From positions 124,001 through 188,000 of the forward strand of contig JAQSXJ010000005.1 in NCBI GenBank assembly GCA_029256725.1: a DNA stretch of 64,000 nt, written 5' to 3'. Below, piece after piece: positions 6,302 through 15,378 of this stretch (within the stretch, counting starts at the first letter, position 1; each line of letters begins with the position of its first letter). Position numbers and translations under genes: made by a program. Below the pieces are notes generated by a model. The model worked only from the letters and a program-made list of their open reading frames with translations. It was not told the origin of the DNA and did no database searches. The DNA is from Anaerocolumna sp. GTDB lineage: Bacteria > Bacillota > Clostridia > Lachnospirales > Lachnospiraceae.

Positions 6302-7450
6302 ATGAAAATGTTTAATTTTTCTGTTCCTCAGGAGATAATTTTCGGAGAAGGAGCTTTGGCACGTATTGGAGAACTCTTAAAGAAAAGCTCTGCTAAGAAC
6401 CCTTTTCTGATATCCGGTAAGAATCTGACCAGATTGGGTGTGGTGGACAGAGTAGCAAAGCTGGCAGCAGAAGCAGGGTACACTGCAGAGATATTTAATG
6501 ATGTAGAAGCGAATCCTTCTGTGGAAACAGTAGAAAAAGCAGTGAAAGCCTATAAGCTTAGCGGTTGTGACTGTATTATTGCTTTGGGTGGCGGAAGTCC
6601 AATGGACGTTGCAAAAGCAGTAGGTGTAGTTGCAGTATTTGGAGGCAGTATTAAAGATTATGAGGGAGCCGGAAAGGTGCCTGGGAAAATTACTCCGATC
6701 ATAGCAATTCCCACTACAGCCGGTACAGGAAGTGAGGTTACAGCCTTTACTGTTATAACCGACCATGAGCGAAATTATAAATTGACGGTATTTAGTTATG
6801 AGCTGATACCGGAATATGCACTCCTTGACCCTGAACTTATTATGTCCCTTCCCAAATCAGTGGCAGCAGCTACAGGAATTGATGCCCTGGTGCATGCCAT
6901 AGAAGCTTATTTATCCAAAGCCGGTTCACCTTTTACAGATTCCATGGCAGAAAAGGCAATGGAACTGATTGGTGGTAACCTCAGACAATTTGTATCAGAC
7001 AGAAGCAACAGGGAAGCAGCGGCTGCCATGTTGACCGGTTCTATGTTTGCAGGACTGGCCTTTGCCTGGGCAAGGCTTGGAAACGTACATGCCATGGCAC
7101 ATCCGCTGGGCGGGTATTTTGATGTACCTCATGGAGTAGCCAATGCAATCTTACTGCCGGTTGTGATGGAGTTTAACGCCCAGGCCGACCAGGGAAGATA
7201 TCAGAAAATATATAATTATCTGGTACCGGATAAAATTTCAGAAGAGAAATTTGTACCGGAAGTCTTGGTGAAAGAGCTTCAAGAATTGACTGCTTCCCTT
7301 GGTATTCCTCAGAAACTTAAAGAAGTCGGGGTAACAGAAGATAAAATACCGGAGATGGCAGCAGATGCAATGAAGAGCGGTAACATCCTTGTCAATCCGA
7401 GAGAGACAACTCTAGAAGATGTGATAAGCCTATATTTTGAGGCGTTGTAG
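6302..7450 (+). CDS. Iron-containing alcohol dehydrogenase (candidate 5-hydroxyvalerate/4-hydroxybutyrate dehydrogenase)
   Basis: 382 residues, a typical length for the group III metal-dependent alcohol dehydrogenases. The NAD-binding GGGSPMD motif is at residues 96-102 and TTAGTGSE at 138-145. The metal ligands expected for the family are Asp194, His198 (DALVH), His263 (NVHAMAHPLGG) and His277 (VPHG). It starts 13 bases after the aminotransferase with an AGAGGT site, so the two should be co-transcribed. The likely job is to reduce the semialdehyde released by the aminotransferase to the omega-hydroxy acid using NADH. The exact substrate cannot be read from sequence. Confidence 0.9.
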   Translation: MKMFNFSVPQEIIFGEGALARIGELLKKSSAKNPFLISGKNLTRLGVVDRVAKLAAEAGYTAEIFNDVEANPSVETVEKAVKAYKLSGCDCIIALGGGSPMDVAKAVGVVAVFGGSIKDYEGAGKVPGKITPIIAIPTTAGTGSEVTAFTVITDHERNYKLTVFSYELIPEYALLDPELIMSLPKSVAAATGIDALVHAIEAYLSKAGSPFTDSMAEKAMELIGGNLRQFVSDRSNREAAAAMLTGSMFAGLAFAWARLGNVHAMAHPLGGYFDVPHGVANAILLPVVMEFNAQADQGRYQKIYNYLVPDKISEEKFVPEVLVKELQELTASLGIPQKLKEVGVTEDKIPEMAADAMKSGNILVNPRETTLEDVISLYFEAL

Positions 7451-7473
7451 TTGCGTAATGCTTTAGTTGTGAA

Positions 7474-7497
7474 TTTACTGTTACAGTAAAATTTTTT
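7474..7497 (+). terminator. Intrinsic terminator after the alcohol dehydrogenase
   Basis: TTTACTG, loop TTA, CAGTAAA, then ATTTTTT. The seven-base stem with a T-run lies 24 bases after the stop codon. Confidence 0.6.
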
Positions 7498-7625
7498 AGA
7501 ACCCTAAACAGAAAATGGATAATTTTAAACCAAAATCATGGAACATTTCCAAAGACATCTTACCTATATTTTCTGTGCAGGACCCCTCAAGGCAAACACG
7601 TGCAACTAAATATTAGGAATACGCA

Positions 7626-7859
7626 GATAATTGAGGGTTTGGTTTTTTCGTTTTGTATCGAAAGGCTCCCTATGACACTTAAGTGGCAGCTGCCGTGACT
7701 AGCGGAAAAAGTGCCAGTGTTTGAGCAGCTGTAAGCTACCGAAGCCACAGTGCTCCAGCGAGTTTGGCACTTTTTCCGCTTCCAGGAACGGCAGCTGCCG
7801 CTTTAGTGGAATAAGGAGCCTTGAGCAACAAAAACGAAAAAACCAAACCCTCAATTATC
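7626..7859 (+). repeat. Large palindromic element 1 (about 234 bases)
   Basis: The two ends are long imperfect inverted copies with arms of about 90 bases. The outer stem GATAATTGAGGGTTTGG starts at 7626 and is matched exactly at the far end (to 7859), with the inner TTTTTTCGTTTT also paired. A central perfect 16-base stem pairs 7701-7716 with 7765-7780. The apex begins GTTTGAGC (7719-7726) and ends GCGAGTT (7758-7764). The same apex words occur in the second palindrome at 13489-13702. It holds no credible gene. It fills most of the 664-base gap 7451-8114 together with the terminator and promoter listed separately. Confidence 0.8.
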
Positions 7860-7916
7860 GTCCGTTTCCCATATCCCTTATTGATGTATTTCCCCTGCAC
7901 AACTCCTCAGCTGACA

Positions 7917-7945
7917 TTGACAAGGAAAATCCGGTGTTATATAAT
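7917..7945 (+). promoter_or_regulatory. Consensus sigma-A promoter for murE
   Basis: TTGACA (7917-7922), exactly 17 bases, TATAAT (7940-7945): a full match to the sigma-A consensus. It lies about 60 bases after palindromic element 1 and about 170 bases before murE. Confidence 0.85.
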
Positions 7946-7978
7946 GAATAAAAGTATGGGTATTCTATTACCTTGAGA

Positions 7979-8015
7979 TAAAGCCCGTCCGGGTAAGCTT
8001 GGATGGGCTTTTCTG
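7979..8015 (+). terminator. Terminator-like hairpin in the murE leader (possible attenuator)
   Basis: AAAGCCCGTCC pairs with GGATGGGCTTT (one G-T wobble), followed by a short T-rich stretch TTTTCT. It lies roughly 30 bases after the expected transcription start of the murE promoter, so it may attenuate the operon. The T-run is short, so termination may be partial. Confidence 0.45.
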
Positions 8016-8114
8016 TTGGAAAATACAAGGAAGCCCAAAGTATGGAATATGAGTATTTCCCTTTCATATATTATAATAATTCAGCCGTAGAGCAGGGCTA
8101 TGTAGGAGGTATTT

Positions 8115-9596
8115 ATGCAGCTTAAGAAATTATTGGAAAAAACTGAATATACACTGGTAAGAGGGACTTTGGATACGGAAATTCTGGATCTGGTATATGA
8201 TTCCAGAAAAGTAAAACCAAGTTCCGTTTTTGTATGTATCAAGGGATTTAAAATAGACGGGCATGATTTTGCCAGGGAAGTTGTAGAAAAAGGAGCTAAA
8301 GTTCTTGTGGTTTCCCAGGAGGTGGAAGTTGACGGTGAGGTTACGGTAATCCGTGTTGCGGATACCAGACTGGCACTGGCGGAGCTCTCAGCTGCCTATT
8401 TTGATCACCCGGCGGCAAAGCTTAAAACCATCGGTATCACCGGAACCAAAGGTAAAACTACCACCGCCTATATGGTGCGTTCCATCCTGGAAGATGCAGG
8501 TATAAAGACAGGACTTGTGGGAACCATAGAAGTCATTATTGGAGACAATGTCATACCGGCTGCCAATACAACCCCGGAATCCTATCAGATTCAGGAGTAC
8601 TTTGCCAGAATGGTTGAAGAGGGTTGTGAAGCAGTGGTAATGGAAGTCTCTTCACAGGGCTTAATGCTTTCAAGAGTTGGCGGCTTTACCTTTGATTACG
8701 GTATCTTTACAAATATAGAGCCGGATCATATCGGCCCCGATGAACACAAGGATTTTGAAGAATATATGGCTTGCAAGGGGCTTCTCTTTAAACAGTGCCT
8801 GGTGGGAATTGCCAATGCGGATGATTCCCATATGGAGGAGGTATTAAAGGGACATACCTGTAAGCTTGAAACATACAGCCTGGAGAAAGAAGCAGATTTG
8901 ATGGCCTGCAACATAAACCTTCATAGTATGGATGGAAGCCTTGGGGTGAATTATGATCTTAAGGGACTGTTAAACTACTCCGTACATTTAAATCTGCCGG
9001 GTAAATTCAATGTTTACAATTCACTGACTGCCATTGCCATCTGCAGACATTTCGGAATCAGTGAAGAGAATATAAAGAAAGCACTGCTATCCGTTAAAGT
9101 AAAGGGAAGAGTTGAGCCGGTTACCATATCTTCTAATTTTTCCATGATGATTGATTATGCTCATAATGCCATGTCCCTGAAAAGCCTCCTTACGACCATT
9201 AAGGAATATGCGCCCAAAAGACTGGTATGCCTCTTTGGCTGCGGCGGTAACCGTTCCAAGTTAAGAAGATATGAGATGGGCGAAATCTCCTCAAATCTTG
9301 CAGATCTTACTGTTGTAACCTCTGATAACCCCAGATTTGAAGAACCGGAGGAAATCTTGAATGATATTATAACCGGTGTTAAGAAAGGTCAGGGAGAATA
9401 TATAGCAATTATAGACAGGAAAGAAGCCATTAAATATTGTATCGAAAATGCCATTGCAGGTGATGTAATTATCCTTGCCGGAAAAGGTCATGAAGATTAT
9501 CAGGAAATCAAAGGTGTAAAGTATAAAATGGATGAGAGAGATCTGATTCGTCAGGCTGTTGATGAAATCAAAGCAGAAGGCAAAGTTATTTTATAA
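8115..9596 (+). CDS. murE: UDP-N-acetylmuramoyl-L-alanyl-D-glutamate--2,6-diaminopimelate ligase MurE
   Basis: Cytoplasmic Mur ligase that adds the third amino acid to the peptidoglycan stem peptide using ATP. It has 493 residues, full length. The P-loop GTKGKTTTAY lies at residues 110-119, the central ligase block includes the TNIEPDHI segment, and DNPR is at 404-407. DNPR is the signature of enzymes choosing meso-diaminopimelate, so the wall is probably DAP type. The ribosome site GGAGG lies at the right distance before ATG. murF follows after 21 bases. Both lie outside the dcw cluster found 18 kb downstream. Confidence 0.96.
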   Translation: MQLKKLLEKTEYTLVRGTLDTEILDLVYDSRKVKPSSVFVCIKGFKIDGHDFAREVVEKGAKVLVVSQEVEVDGEVTVIRVADTRLALAELSAAYFDHPAAKLKTIGITGTKGKTTTAYMVRSILEDAGIKTGLVGTIEVIIGDNVIPAANTTPESYQIQEYFARMVEEGCEAVVMEVSSQGLMLSRVGGFTFDYGIFTNIEPDHIGPDEHKDFEEYMACKGLLFKQCLVGIANADDSHMEEVLKGHTCKLETYSLEKEADLMACNINLHSMDGSLGVNYDLKGLLNYSVHLNLPGKFNVYNSLTAIAICRHFGISEENIKKALLSVKVKGRVEPVTISSNFSMMIDYAHNAMSLKSLLTTIKEYAPKRLVCLFGCGGNRSKLRRYEMGEISSNLADLTVVTSDNPRFEEPEEILNDIITGVKKGQGEYIAIIDRKEAIKYCIENAIAGDVIILAGKGHEDYQEIKGVKYKMDERDLIRQAVDEIKAEGKVIL

Positions 9597-9617
9597 GACC
9601 GGGAATGGAGAAATAAA

Positions 9618-11111
9618 ATGGATGAATTAAACATTAAGGAAATTATTCTTGCTACGAAAGGAACACTTCTTTGGGGAAATGATGATATTTATATATCTGA
9701 TGTATTAACAAATTCCGGGAAGGCAGTAGCAGGTTCTCTCTTTGTCCCTATTGTCGGTGAAAGGGTGGACGGACATGACTACATTCAGGATGCTTTTTTA
9801 CACGGTGCGGCAGCCTGCCTGTCACACAAGGAATTACCAGAAGTTGAAGGCAAAGTGTGTATCCTGGTAAAAGATACTTTACAGGCGTTACAGGCACTTG
9901 GTACCTATTATAGAGAGAAATTCCCCATTCCGGTGATAGGTATTACCGGCAGTGTTGGCAAGACTACCACAAAAGAAATGGTTGCAGCTGCCCTGGAGGT
10001 ATCCCGTAACGTATTAAAGACCGAAGGAAATATGAACAGCCAGGTAGGGCTTCCCTTAATGATGCTTAAGCTTAAGAAAGAGCATGAACTTGGAGTAATA
10101 GAGATGGGAATGAGTGAAGAAGGCGAAATGGCAAGACTTTGCACCATAGCCCAGCCGGAAGCAGCGGTTATGACCAATATTGGCGTATCCCATATAGCGC
10201 AACTTAAAACCAGGGAAAATATCAGAAAAGAAAAAATGAATATTATCAATTCGTTCTTAAAAGGCAATGTTCTGGTTTTAAACGGAGATGATGATCTGCT
10301 GGGAGAAGCTGCCCTGGTGTGGGAAAAAGGAGATGTTGGTATAGACCTATCTTCCCTTACAGCAGAAAAGCTGAAAGAATGCCAGGTAATAACTTATGGT
10401 ATACAAGGCAGTTATGATTTTACGGCTTCCGATGTTAAAACCATAGCAGAAGAGACTACCTTTCTCGTTACTTATCCAAAGGAGAAAAAAGATTTTAAGA
10501 GAAATATCCTGTCTGAGAAGTATCTGACTGACAGCGAAATAGTCACAGAAACCATCACAGAAGAAGTTGCCCTAAAAGTACCTGGAATTCACAATGTTTA
10601 TAATGCGCTGGCTGCTTTAGCCATAGCCTGGAATTATGGAATTCCTGTAAGCAAAGCAAAAGAAGGACTTAAGAATTACAGACCAATTGCTATGAGAGGA
10701 CAAATTTCAAGCTATAATGGTATTAAAGTAATCGATGATTCCTACAATGCAAGTCCTGATTCCATGAAGAGCGGTATAAGTGTATTAAAAGAACTGGATA
10801 ATGTCACAAGGCATATTGCAGTTCTGGCTGATGTAAAGGAACTGGGAGAAATCTCACAGCAAAGCCATTATGAAGTGGGTGAATATATTGCTGAGGTAAA
10901 CCTTGACTGTGTTGTTACGGTGGGAACAGAAGCCTGCTATATCACAAAGGCAATACAGGATAAGAAAACACAGATTGAGACCCATTCATTTGATAATAAT
11001 GAAGAAGCAGTAACTTTCTTAAAAGGTTACTTAAAGAATGGAGACGGTGTTTTGGTAAAAGGCTCCAGAGGTATGAAGACCGACGAGATAGTAAAAAATC
11101 TGTTACAATAG
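9618..11111 (+). CDS. murF: UDP-N-acetylmuramoyl-tripeptide--D-alanyl-D-alanine ligase MurF
   Basis: Mur ligase that attaches D-Ala-D-Ala to complete the UDP-MurNAc-pentapeptide in the cytoplasm. It has 497 residues. The P-loop GSVGKTTTKE is at residues 111-120, EGNMNSQVGLPLM follows, and the C-terminal domain carries the MurF block DDSYNASPDSM. It is the second gene of the murE-murF-priA operon, with a GGAGA site before ATG. Between about residues 270 and 315 there is a lysine-rich insertion (YPKEKKDFKRN) that looks like a family-variable loop. Confidence 0.96.
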   Translation: MDELNIKEIILATKGTLLWGNDDIYISDVLTNSGKAVAGSLFVPIVGERVDGHDYIQDAFLHGAAACLSHKELPEVEGKVCILVKDTLQALQALGTYYREKFPIPVIGITGSVGKTTTKEMVAAALEVSRNVLKTEGNMNSQVGLPLMMLKLKKEHELGVIEMGMSEEGEMARLCTIAQPEAAVMTNIGVSHIAQLKTRENIRKEKMNIINSFLKGNVLVLNGDDDLLGEAALVWEKGDVGIDLSSLTAEKLKECQVITYGIQGSYDFTASDVKTIAEETTFLVTYPKEKKDFKRNILSEKYLTDSEIVTETITEEVALKVPGIHNVYNALAALAIAWNYGIPVSKAKEGLKNYRPIAMRGQISSYNGIKVIDDSYNASPDSMKSGISVLKELDNVTRHIAVLADVKELGEISQQSHYEVGEYIAEVNLDCVVTVGTEACYITKAIQDKKTQIETHSFDNNEEAVTFLKGYLKNGDGVLVKGSRGMKTDEIVKNLLQ

Positions 11112-11142
11112 AAAAAGAACACAGGAAGGTGGTGGTAAGGTA

Positions 11143-13383
11143 ATGAAATATGCAGATATCATAGTTGACATCTCCCATGAAGATCTGGATCGTACCTATC
11201 AATACCTGATACCGGAAGCGCTTAGAGACAGCGCTTTAATCGGAGCCCAGGTGCTCATCCCCTTCGGAAAAGGAAACAGACAGATAAAGGGATACATTAC
11301 CGGATTGTCCGATAAACCGAAATGGAAGGAAGAAGCCATAAAACCGATTACTTCTCTGGCGGATGATACCTTAATGATCGAAGGTCAGCTTATCAGCCTG
11401 GCAGCCTGGATGCGGAACACTTTTGGCTCTACCATGAATGAGGCTCTTAAAACAGTAATTCCTGTTAAAAAGACAGTAAAGCAAAAAGAAGATAAGAAAA
11501 TTAAGGTGCTTCTAACGATAGAGGAACTAAATGAAGCACTAAATACGGAGAAACGTAAAAATAATAAAGGCAGAATCCGTTTAATAGAAGAGCTGTTAAA
11601 AGGAGAGACACTTGATTATGAATATGTTAGAAATAATCTGAATATCTCTCCCTCTACCATTAAGGATCTTGAGAAGCTGGGTATAATAAAGACAGAAGCT
11701 AATGTCTTATATCGAAATCCAGTCAGTGATTATGAGGTTTCAGAGAAAAATGTAGTACTTAGTGACAGGCAGCAGGAAATAGCGGATGATTTTATTAAGG
11801 ATTACAGAGAAGGAATACGAAGGACCTATCTTTTACATGGTGTTACCGGCAGCGGTAAAACAGAAGTATATATAAATATAATAGAAGAAATGATAAGACT
11901 TGGTAAGCAGGTCATTGTACTGATTCCGGAAATTTCTCTTACTTATCAGACGGTCATGCGTTTCTTTCAAAAATTTGGTGACCGCGTATCAATTATGAAT
12001 TCAAAACTGTCCGGCGGGGAAAAATATGACCAGTATCTCAGAGCCAAAAACGGTGATATAGACATTATCATTGGTCCCAGATCGGCTCTCTTCACCCCTT
12101 TTAAGAACCTTGGACTCATTATTATGGATGAAGAGCATGAAGGCAGTTATAAAAGTGAGAATCCGCCAAAGTATCATGCCAGAGAAACCGCTATTGAAAG
12201 AGCCAGGTTATCCGGTGCCAGTGTACTTTTAGGGTCTGCAACTCCTTCTCTGGAATCCTATAAGAAAGCCCTGGAGGGTGAATATACCCTTTACCGTCTG
12301 GAATCCAGAGAAGGTACCAGACAGATGCCCTCTATTTGGACCGAGGATTTAAGAGAGGAATTAAAAGCCAGGAATAAATCCATTTTCAGCAGAAGGTTAA
12401 AGACCCTTATGGAAGACCGGCTTAAAAAGGGAGAGCAGATAATGCTGTTTATAAACCGCAGAGGTTATGCAGGTTTTATTTCCTGCAGAAGCTGTGGTTT
12501 CGTATTAAAATGCCCTCATTGTGATATTTCTCTTACTTCCCATAACAATGGAAAGATGGTCTGCCATTACTGCGGGCATGAGGAGGATTATCCGAAAACC
12601 TGCCCCTCCTGCGGTTCAAAATATATTGCTGCTTTTGGTACCGGAACCCAGAAAGTAGAGGAAATGGTTCGAAAAGAATTTCCTTACGCCAGAATTCTTC
12701 GAATGGATATGGACACTACGAAAAAAAAAGGTGGACATGAAGAAATACTTGCTGCCTTTTCCAAAGGGCAGGCAGATATTCTGGTTGGAACCCAGATGAT
12801 CGTAAAGGGCCATGACTTTCCTAAAGTTACCTTGGTGGGTATACTGGCAGCAGATTTATCCCTCCATGCAGCAGACTTTCGTGCCTCGGAGAGGACTTTT
12901 CAGCTCCTGACACAGGCAGCAGGCAGAGCCGGGAGAGCAGAACTGCCGGGAGAAGTGGTGATTCAGACTTATCAGCCGGAGCATCATAGCATCGTCTATG
13001 CCGGAAAAGGTGACTACGAAGGCTTTTACAAGCAGGAAATGCTGTTTCGTAAACTGATGGCTTATCCTCCGGCCTCTCATATTCTGGCGGTGCTTATTGC
13101 CTCAAAAGAAGAGGGAAAAGGAATAGAAGCGGCAGAGCTTTTAACGGACAGCTTAAAACAATGGGAAAAGGATGAGGAACTGAAAGAGTATCATATTATC
13201 GGACCTTCACCGGCCAGCCTGTCAAAGGTCAATGATATCTACCGGTTCTGCTTATATATAAAGGAAGAAGATTATAACAGACTAATTACTGCAAAGGATT
13301 TTCTGGACGGATTTTATCGTTTTTCTGATAAATTTCAAGGAATTGTCGTCCAATTTGACTTTGATCCGATGAACAGTTATTGA
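11143..13383 (+). CDS. priA: Primosomal protein PriA (replication restart helicase)
   Basis: Superfamily 2 DNA helicase that reloads the replisome at stalled forks. It has 746 residues. There is an N-terminal 3'-end DNA-binding domain, Walker A GVTGSGKT at 233-240, Walker B DEEH at 329-332, and a zinc module of four CxxC/CxxxC pairs at about residues 448-494 (CRSCG, CPHC, CHYC, CPSCG). A C-terminal helicase half includes VGTQMIVKGHDFP and AAGRAGR. It follows murF by 31 bases with AAGGTGG upstream of ATG. It appears intact and has no unusual features. Confidence 0.96.
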   Translation: MKYADIIVDISHEDLDRTYQYLIPEALRDSALIGAQVLIPFGKGNRQIKGYITGLSDKPKWKEEAIKPITSLADDTLMIEGQLISLAAWMRNTFGSTMNEALKTVIPVKKTVKQKEDKKIKVLLTIEELNEALNTEKRKNNKGRIRLIEELLKGETLDYEYVRNNLNISPSTIKDLEKLGIIKTEANVLYRNPVSDYEVSEKNVVLSDRQQEIADDFIKDYREGIRRTYLLHGVTGSGKTEVYINIIEEMIRLGKQVIVLIPEISLTYQTVMRFFQKFGDRVSIMNSKLSGGEKYDQYLRAKNGDIDIIIGPRSALFTPFKNLGLIIMDEEHEGSYKSENPPKYHARETAIERARLSGASVLLGSATPSLESYKKALEGEYTLYRLESREGTRQMPSIWTEDLREELKARNKSIFSRRLKTLMEDRLKKGEQIMLFINRRGYAGFISCRSCGFVLKCPHCDISLTSHNNGKMVCHYCGHEEDYPKTCPSCGSKYIAAFGTGTQKVEEMVRKEFPYARILRMDMDTTKKKGGHEEILAAFSKGQADILVGTQMIVKGHDFPKVTLVGILAADLSLHAADFRASERTFQLLTQAAGRAGRAELPGEVVIQTYQPEHHSIVYAGKGDYEGFYKQEMLFRKLMAYPPASHILAVLIASKEEGKGIEAAELLTDSLKQWEKDEELKEYHIIGPSPASLSKVNDIYRFCLYIKEEDYNRLITAKDFLDGFYRFSDKFQGIVVQFDFDPMNSY

Positions 13384-13868
13384 TTTTCGGTATAAAAATA
13401 GGTAAAATAAAGGTGTATCATAGAATTACAAGATTAACTGTGGATTAAATGATTGAAGTGGCGAAAGATCAGTCTTTCACAAGGGGACGGCAAATCGCAC
13501 AAACCAGAAAAACTCATGCTTCAATTCCAAGGCATAAGAAGTCCTAATTCTCTGGGAATTTTGTGCTAGGCATATTATAAAACAGATAACTCGCTTCGCT
13601 CAAACAATCTGTTTTATAATATAGCACAATATTTCCAGAGAAAAGGACTTCTAAAGCCTCTTCATAGGCGCATTCGTTCTTTCTGGTTTGCGCAATTTGC
13701 CTGTACTCAAAGGAAATATGGGGTTTAGCACTTAAATCGTTAATATAAGTTAAAATAAGTTTTTATATCATAATAAAATCCATTACTTCTTATATTACTA
13801 TAATTGAAAGAGAAGATGGATGGATTAAAATACTTAAAACTTGTTTTTATAGTTTAAAAGAGAGGATA
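13384..13868 (+). other. priA-def intergenic region
   Basis: This 485-base gap holds a short dyad GAAAGA-TCAG-TCTTTC at about 13463-13478, the palindromic element 13489-13702 and an AT-rich stretch before def. TATAAT occurs at 13799-13804 but has no acceptable -35 hexamer at 16-18 bases, so the def promoter was not assigned. No gene was recognised. Confidence 0.5.
13489..13702 (-). repeat. Large palindromic element 2 (about 214 bases)
   Basis: The outer ends pair GCAAATCGCACAAACCAGAAA with its near-complement at 13680-13700. Middle arms pair around AGAAGTCCT/AGGACTTCT and TGTGCTA/TAGCACA. A perfect inner 14-base stem pairs 13574-13587 with 13607-13620. The apex on the minus strand reads GTTTGAGCGAAGCGAGTT (13588-13605); its ends are the same words as the apex of element 1, although the arms are unrelated. 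The apex contains GCGAAGC, a sequence known to form an unusually stable DNA mini-hairpin. It lies between priA and def. Confidence 0.8.
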
Positions 13869-14348
13869 ATGGAAATGGCAATTCGCAATATTAGAAAAAT
13901 CGGAGATTCCATCTTAAATAAGAGATCAAAAGAAATTACGGAAATGACCCCGAAAATTAAGACTTTGATTCAGGATATGATAGATACCATGTATGATGCT
14001 TACGGTGTCGGTCTTGCCGCCCCTCAGGTGGGGATTTTGAAACGTCTTATCGTGATTGATGTTTCAGAAGATGGTGATTCGCCTATAATACTTATAAATC
14101 CTGAAATTTTAGAAACCGATGGCGAGCAGGTGGGTGAAGAAGGCTGTCTTAGTGTTCCTGGAAAATCAGGGGTAGTAAAAAGACCCAACTATGCCAAAGT
14201 AAAAGCTTTAAATGAAAATATGGAAGAAATTACAGTAGAAGGAACAGAATTGTTAGCAAGGGCTCTCTGCCATGAAATCGATCATTTAAATGGTGAGCTT
14301 TATGTAGATAAGGTAATTGGAGAGCTTCATTCCAACACTGAAGAATAA
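13869..14348 (+). CDS. def: Peptide deformylase
   Basis: Metal-dependent enzyme that removes the formyl group from new polypeptides at the ribosome exit. It has 159 residues. All three family motifs are present: [10 protein letters not shown] (46-55), EGCLSVP (91-97) and HEIDH (135-139), giving the Cys and two His metal ligands and the catalytic Glu. The first ATG follows an AGAGAGG site; ATG at 13875 is an alternative start. fmt follows by 15 bases, the classic def-fmt pairing. Confidence 0.96.
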   Translation: MEMAIRNIRKIGDSILNKRSKEITEMTPKIKTLIQDMIDTMYDAYGVGLAAPQVGILKRLIVIDVSEDGDSPIILINPEILETDGEQVGEEGCLSVPGKSGVVKRPNYAKVKALNENMEEITVEGTELLARALCHEIDHLNGELYVDKVIGELHSNTEE

Positions 14349-14363
14349 AGGAGTACCAATCAC

Positions 14364-15293
14364 ATGAATATTGTTTATATGGGAACACCGGAGATTGCAG
14401 CGGTTATTTTAAAAGCCCTTCATGAAGCCGGTCATACTATTATAGGTGCTGTAACACAGCAGGATAAGCCTAAGGGCAGAGGTAATCAGGTGCAATTTCC
14501 GGCAGTGAAGGAAATGGCATTAAGTCTTGACATACCGGTGTATCAGCCAAGACGGGTGAAAGAACCGGAATTTATTGAGGTATTAAAACAGTTAAATCCT
14601 GATGTTATTGTAGTAGCGGCCTTTGGGCAAATCCTGTCAAAGGTTATTTTGGAACTTCCGAAATTCGGTTGTATTAATGTACATGCATCTTTACTTCCCG
14701 ATTACAGGGGATCAGCACCCATTCAATGGAGTATCATTGACGGAGAAGAAAAAACCGGTATTACCATAATGCATATGGATGAGGGAATTGATACCGGTGA
14801 TATGATCAGTAAAAAAGAAATTATTCTTTCACCCAAAGAGACCTTTGGAACGTTACATGATAAATTGGCAGAAGCAGCAGGGCCTTTATTAATTAAGGCA
14901 CTAGCGGATATCGAAGCCGGAAGGGCAACAAGAACCAAGCAGGGGGACAGCAAATCAAGATATGCCATGATTCTTGATAAATCTCTGGGGCACATTGATT
15001 TCTTTCAGCCGGCCGTTAAGATTGAAAGACTTATCAGGGGATTGAATCCCTGGCCCAGCGCATATACTTCCCTTGAAGGGAAAATGCTTAAAATCTGGGA
15101 TGCAGATGTTGAGCCTGCACAAGCAAATGGCGTACCTGGGGAAATTATAGCAGTAAGAAAAGATGCTTTGTTGGTTCAGACAGGGGAAGGTATTCTTGCT
15201 GTAAAGGAACTGCAGTTAGAGGGAAAGAAAAGGATGACTACGGAAAGTTTTCTGAGGGGATATGAAGTAAAAGCAAAGATTGTTTTGCAGTAA
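14364..15293 (+). CDS. fmt: Methionyl-tRNA formyltransferase
   Basis: Formylates initiator Met-tRNA using 10-formyltetrahydrofolate. It has 309 residues, full length. The N-terminal formyltransferase domain has NVHASLLPDYRGSAPIQW (105-122), with the catalytic Asn-His pair, and GIDTGD (141-146). The smaller C-terminal tRNA-binding domain starts near residue 205. It is part of a long run of translation and RNA-modification genes (def-fmt-peptidase-rsmB-rlmN). Confidence 0.96.
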   Translation: MNIVYMGTPEIAAVILKALHEAGHTIIGAVTQQDKPKGRGNQVQFPAVKEMALSLDIPVYQPRRVKEPEFIEVLKQLNPDVIVVAAFGQILSKVILELPKFGCINVHASLLPDYRGSAPIQWSIIDGEEKTGITIMHMDEGIDTGDMISKKEIILSPKETFGTLHDKLAEAAGPLLIKALADIEAGRATRTKQGDSKSRYAMILDKSLGHIDFFQPAVKIERLIRGLNPWPSAYTSLEGKMLKIWDADVEPAQANGVPGEIIAVRKDALLVQTGEGILAVKELQLEGKKRMTTESFLRGYEVKAKIVLQ

Positions 15294-15378
15294 AGTCTAA
15301 TAAGCAGTTTACCATAGCGGACAGATAGTTTCACTGGAGGTCTGTTTTGGAACTGTTTTAGGAAAAGGAGGAATTTAT

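Noticed and set aside
7721-7951. 76-codon open frame on the + strand and a 70-codon frame on the - strand (7855-8067)
   Set aside because: Both fall largely inside the palindromic element and murE promoter. They have no ribosome site and no recognisable protein features.
13799-13804. TATAAT as the def promoter
   Set aside because: No acceptable -35 hexamer occurs 16-18 bases upstream.
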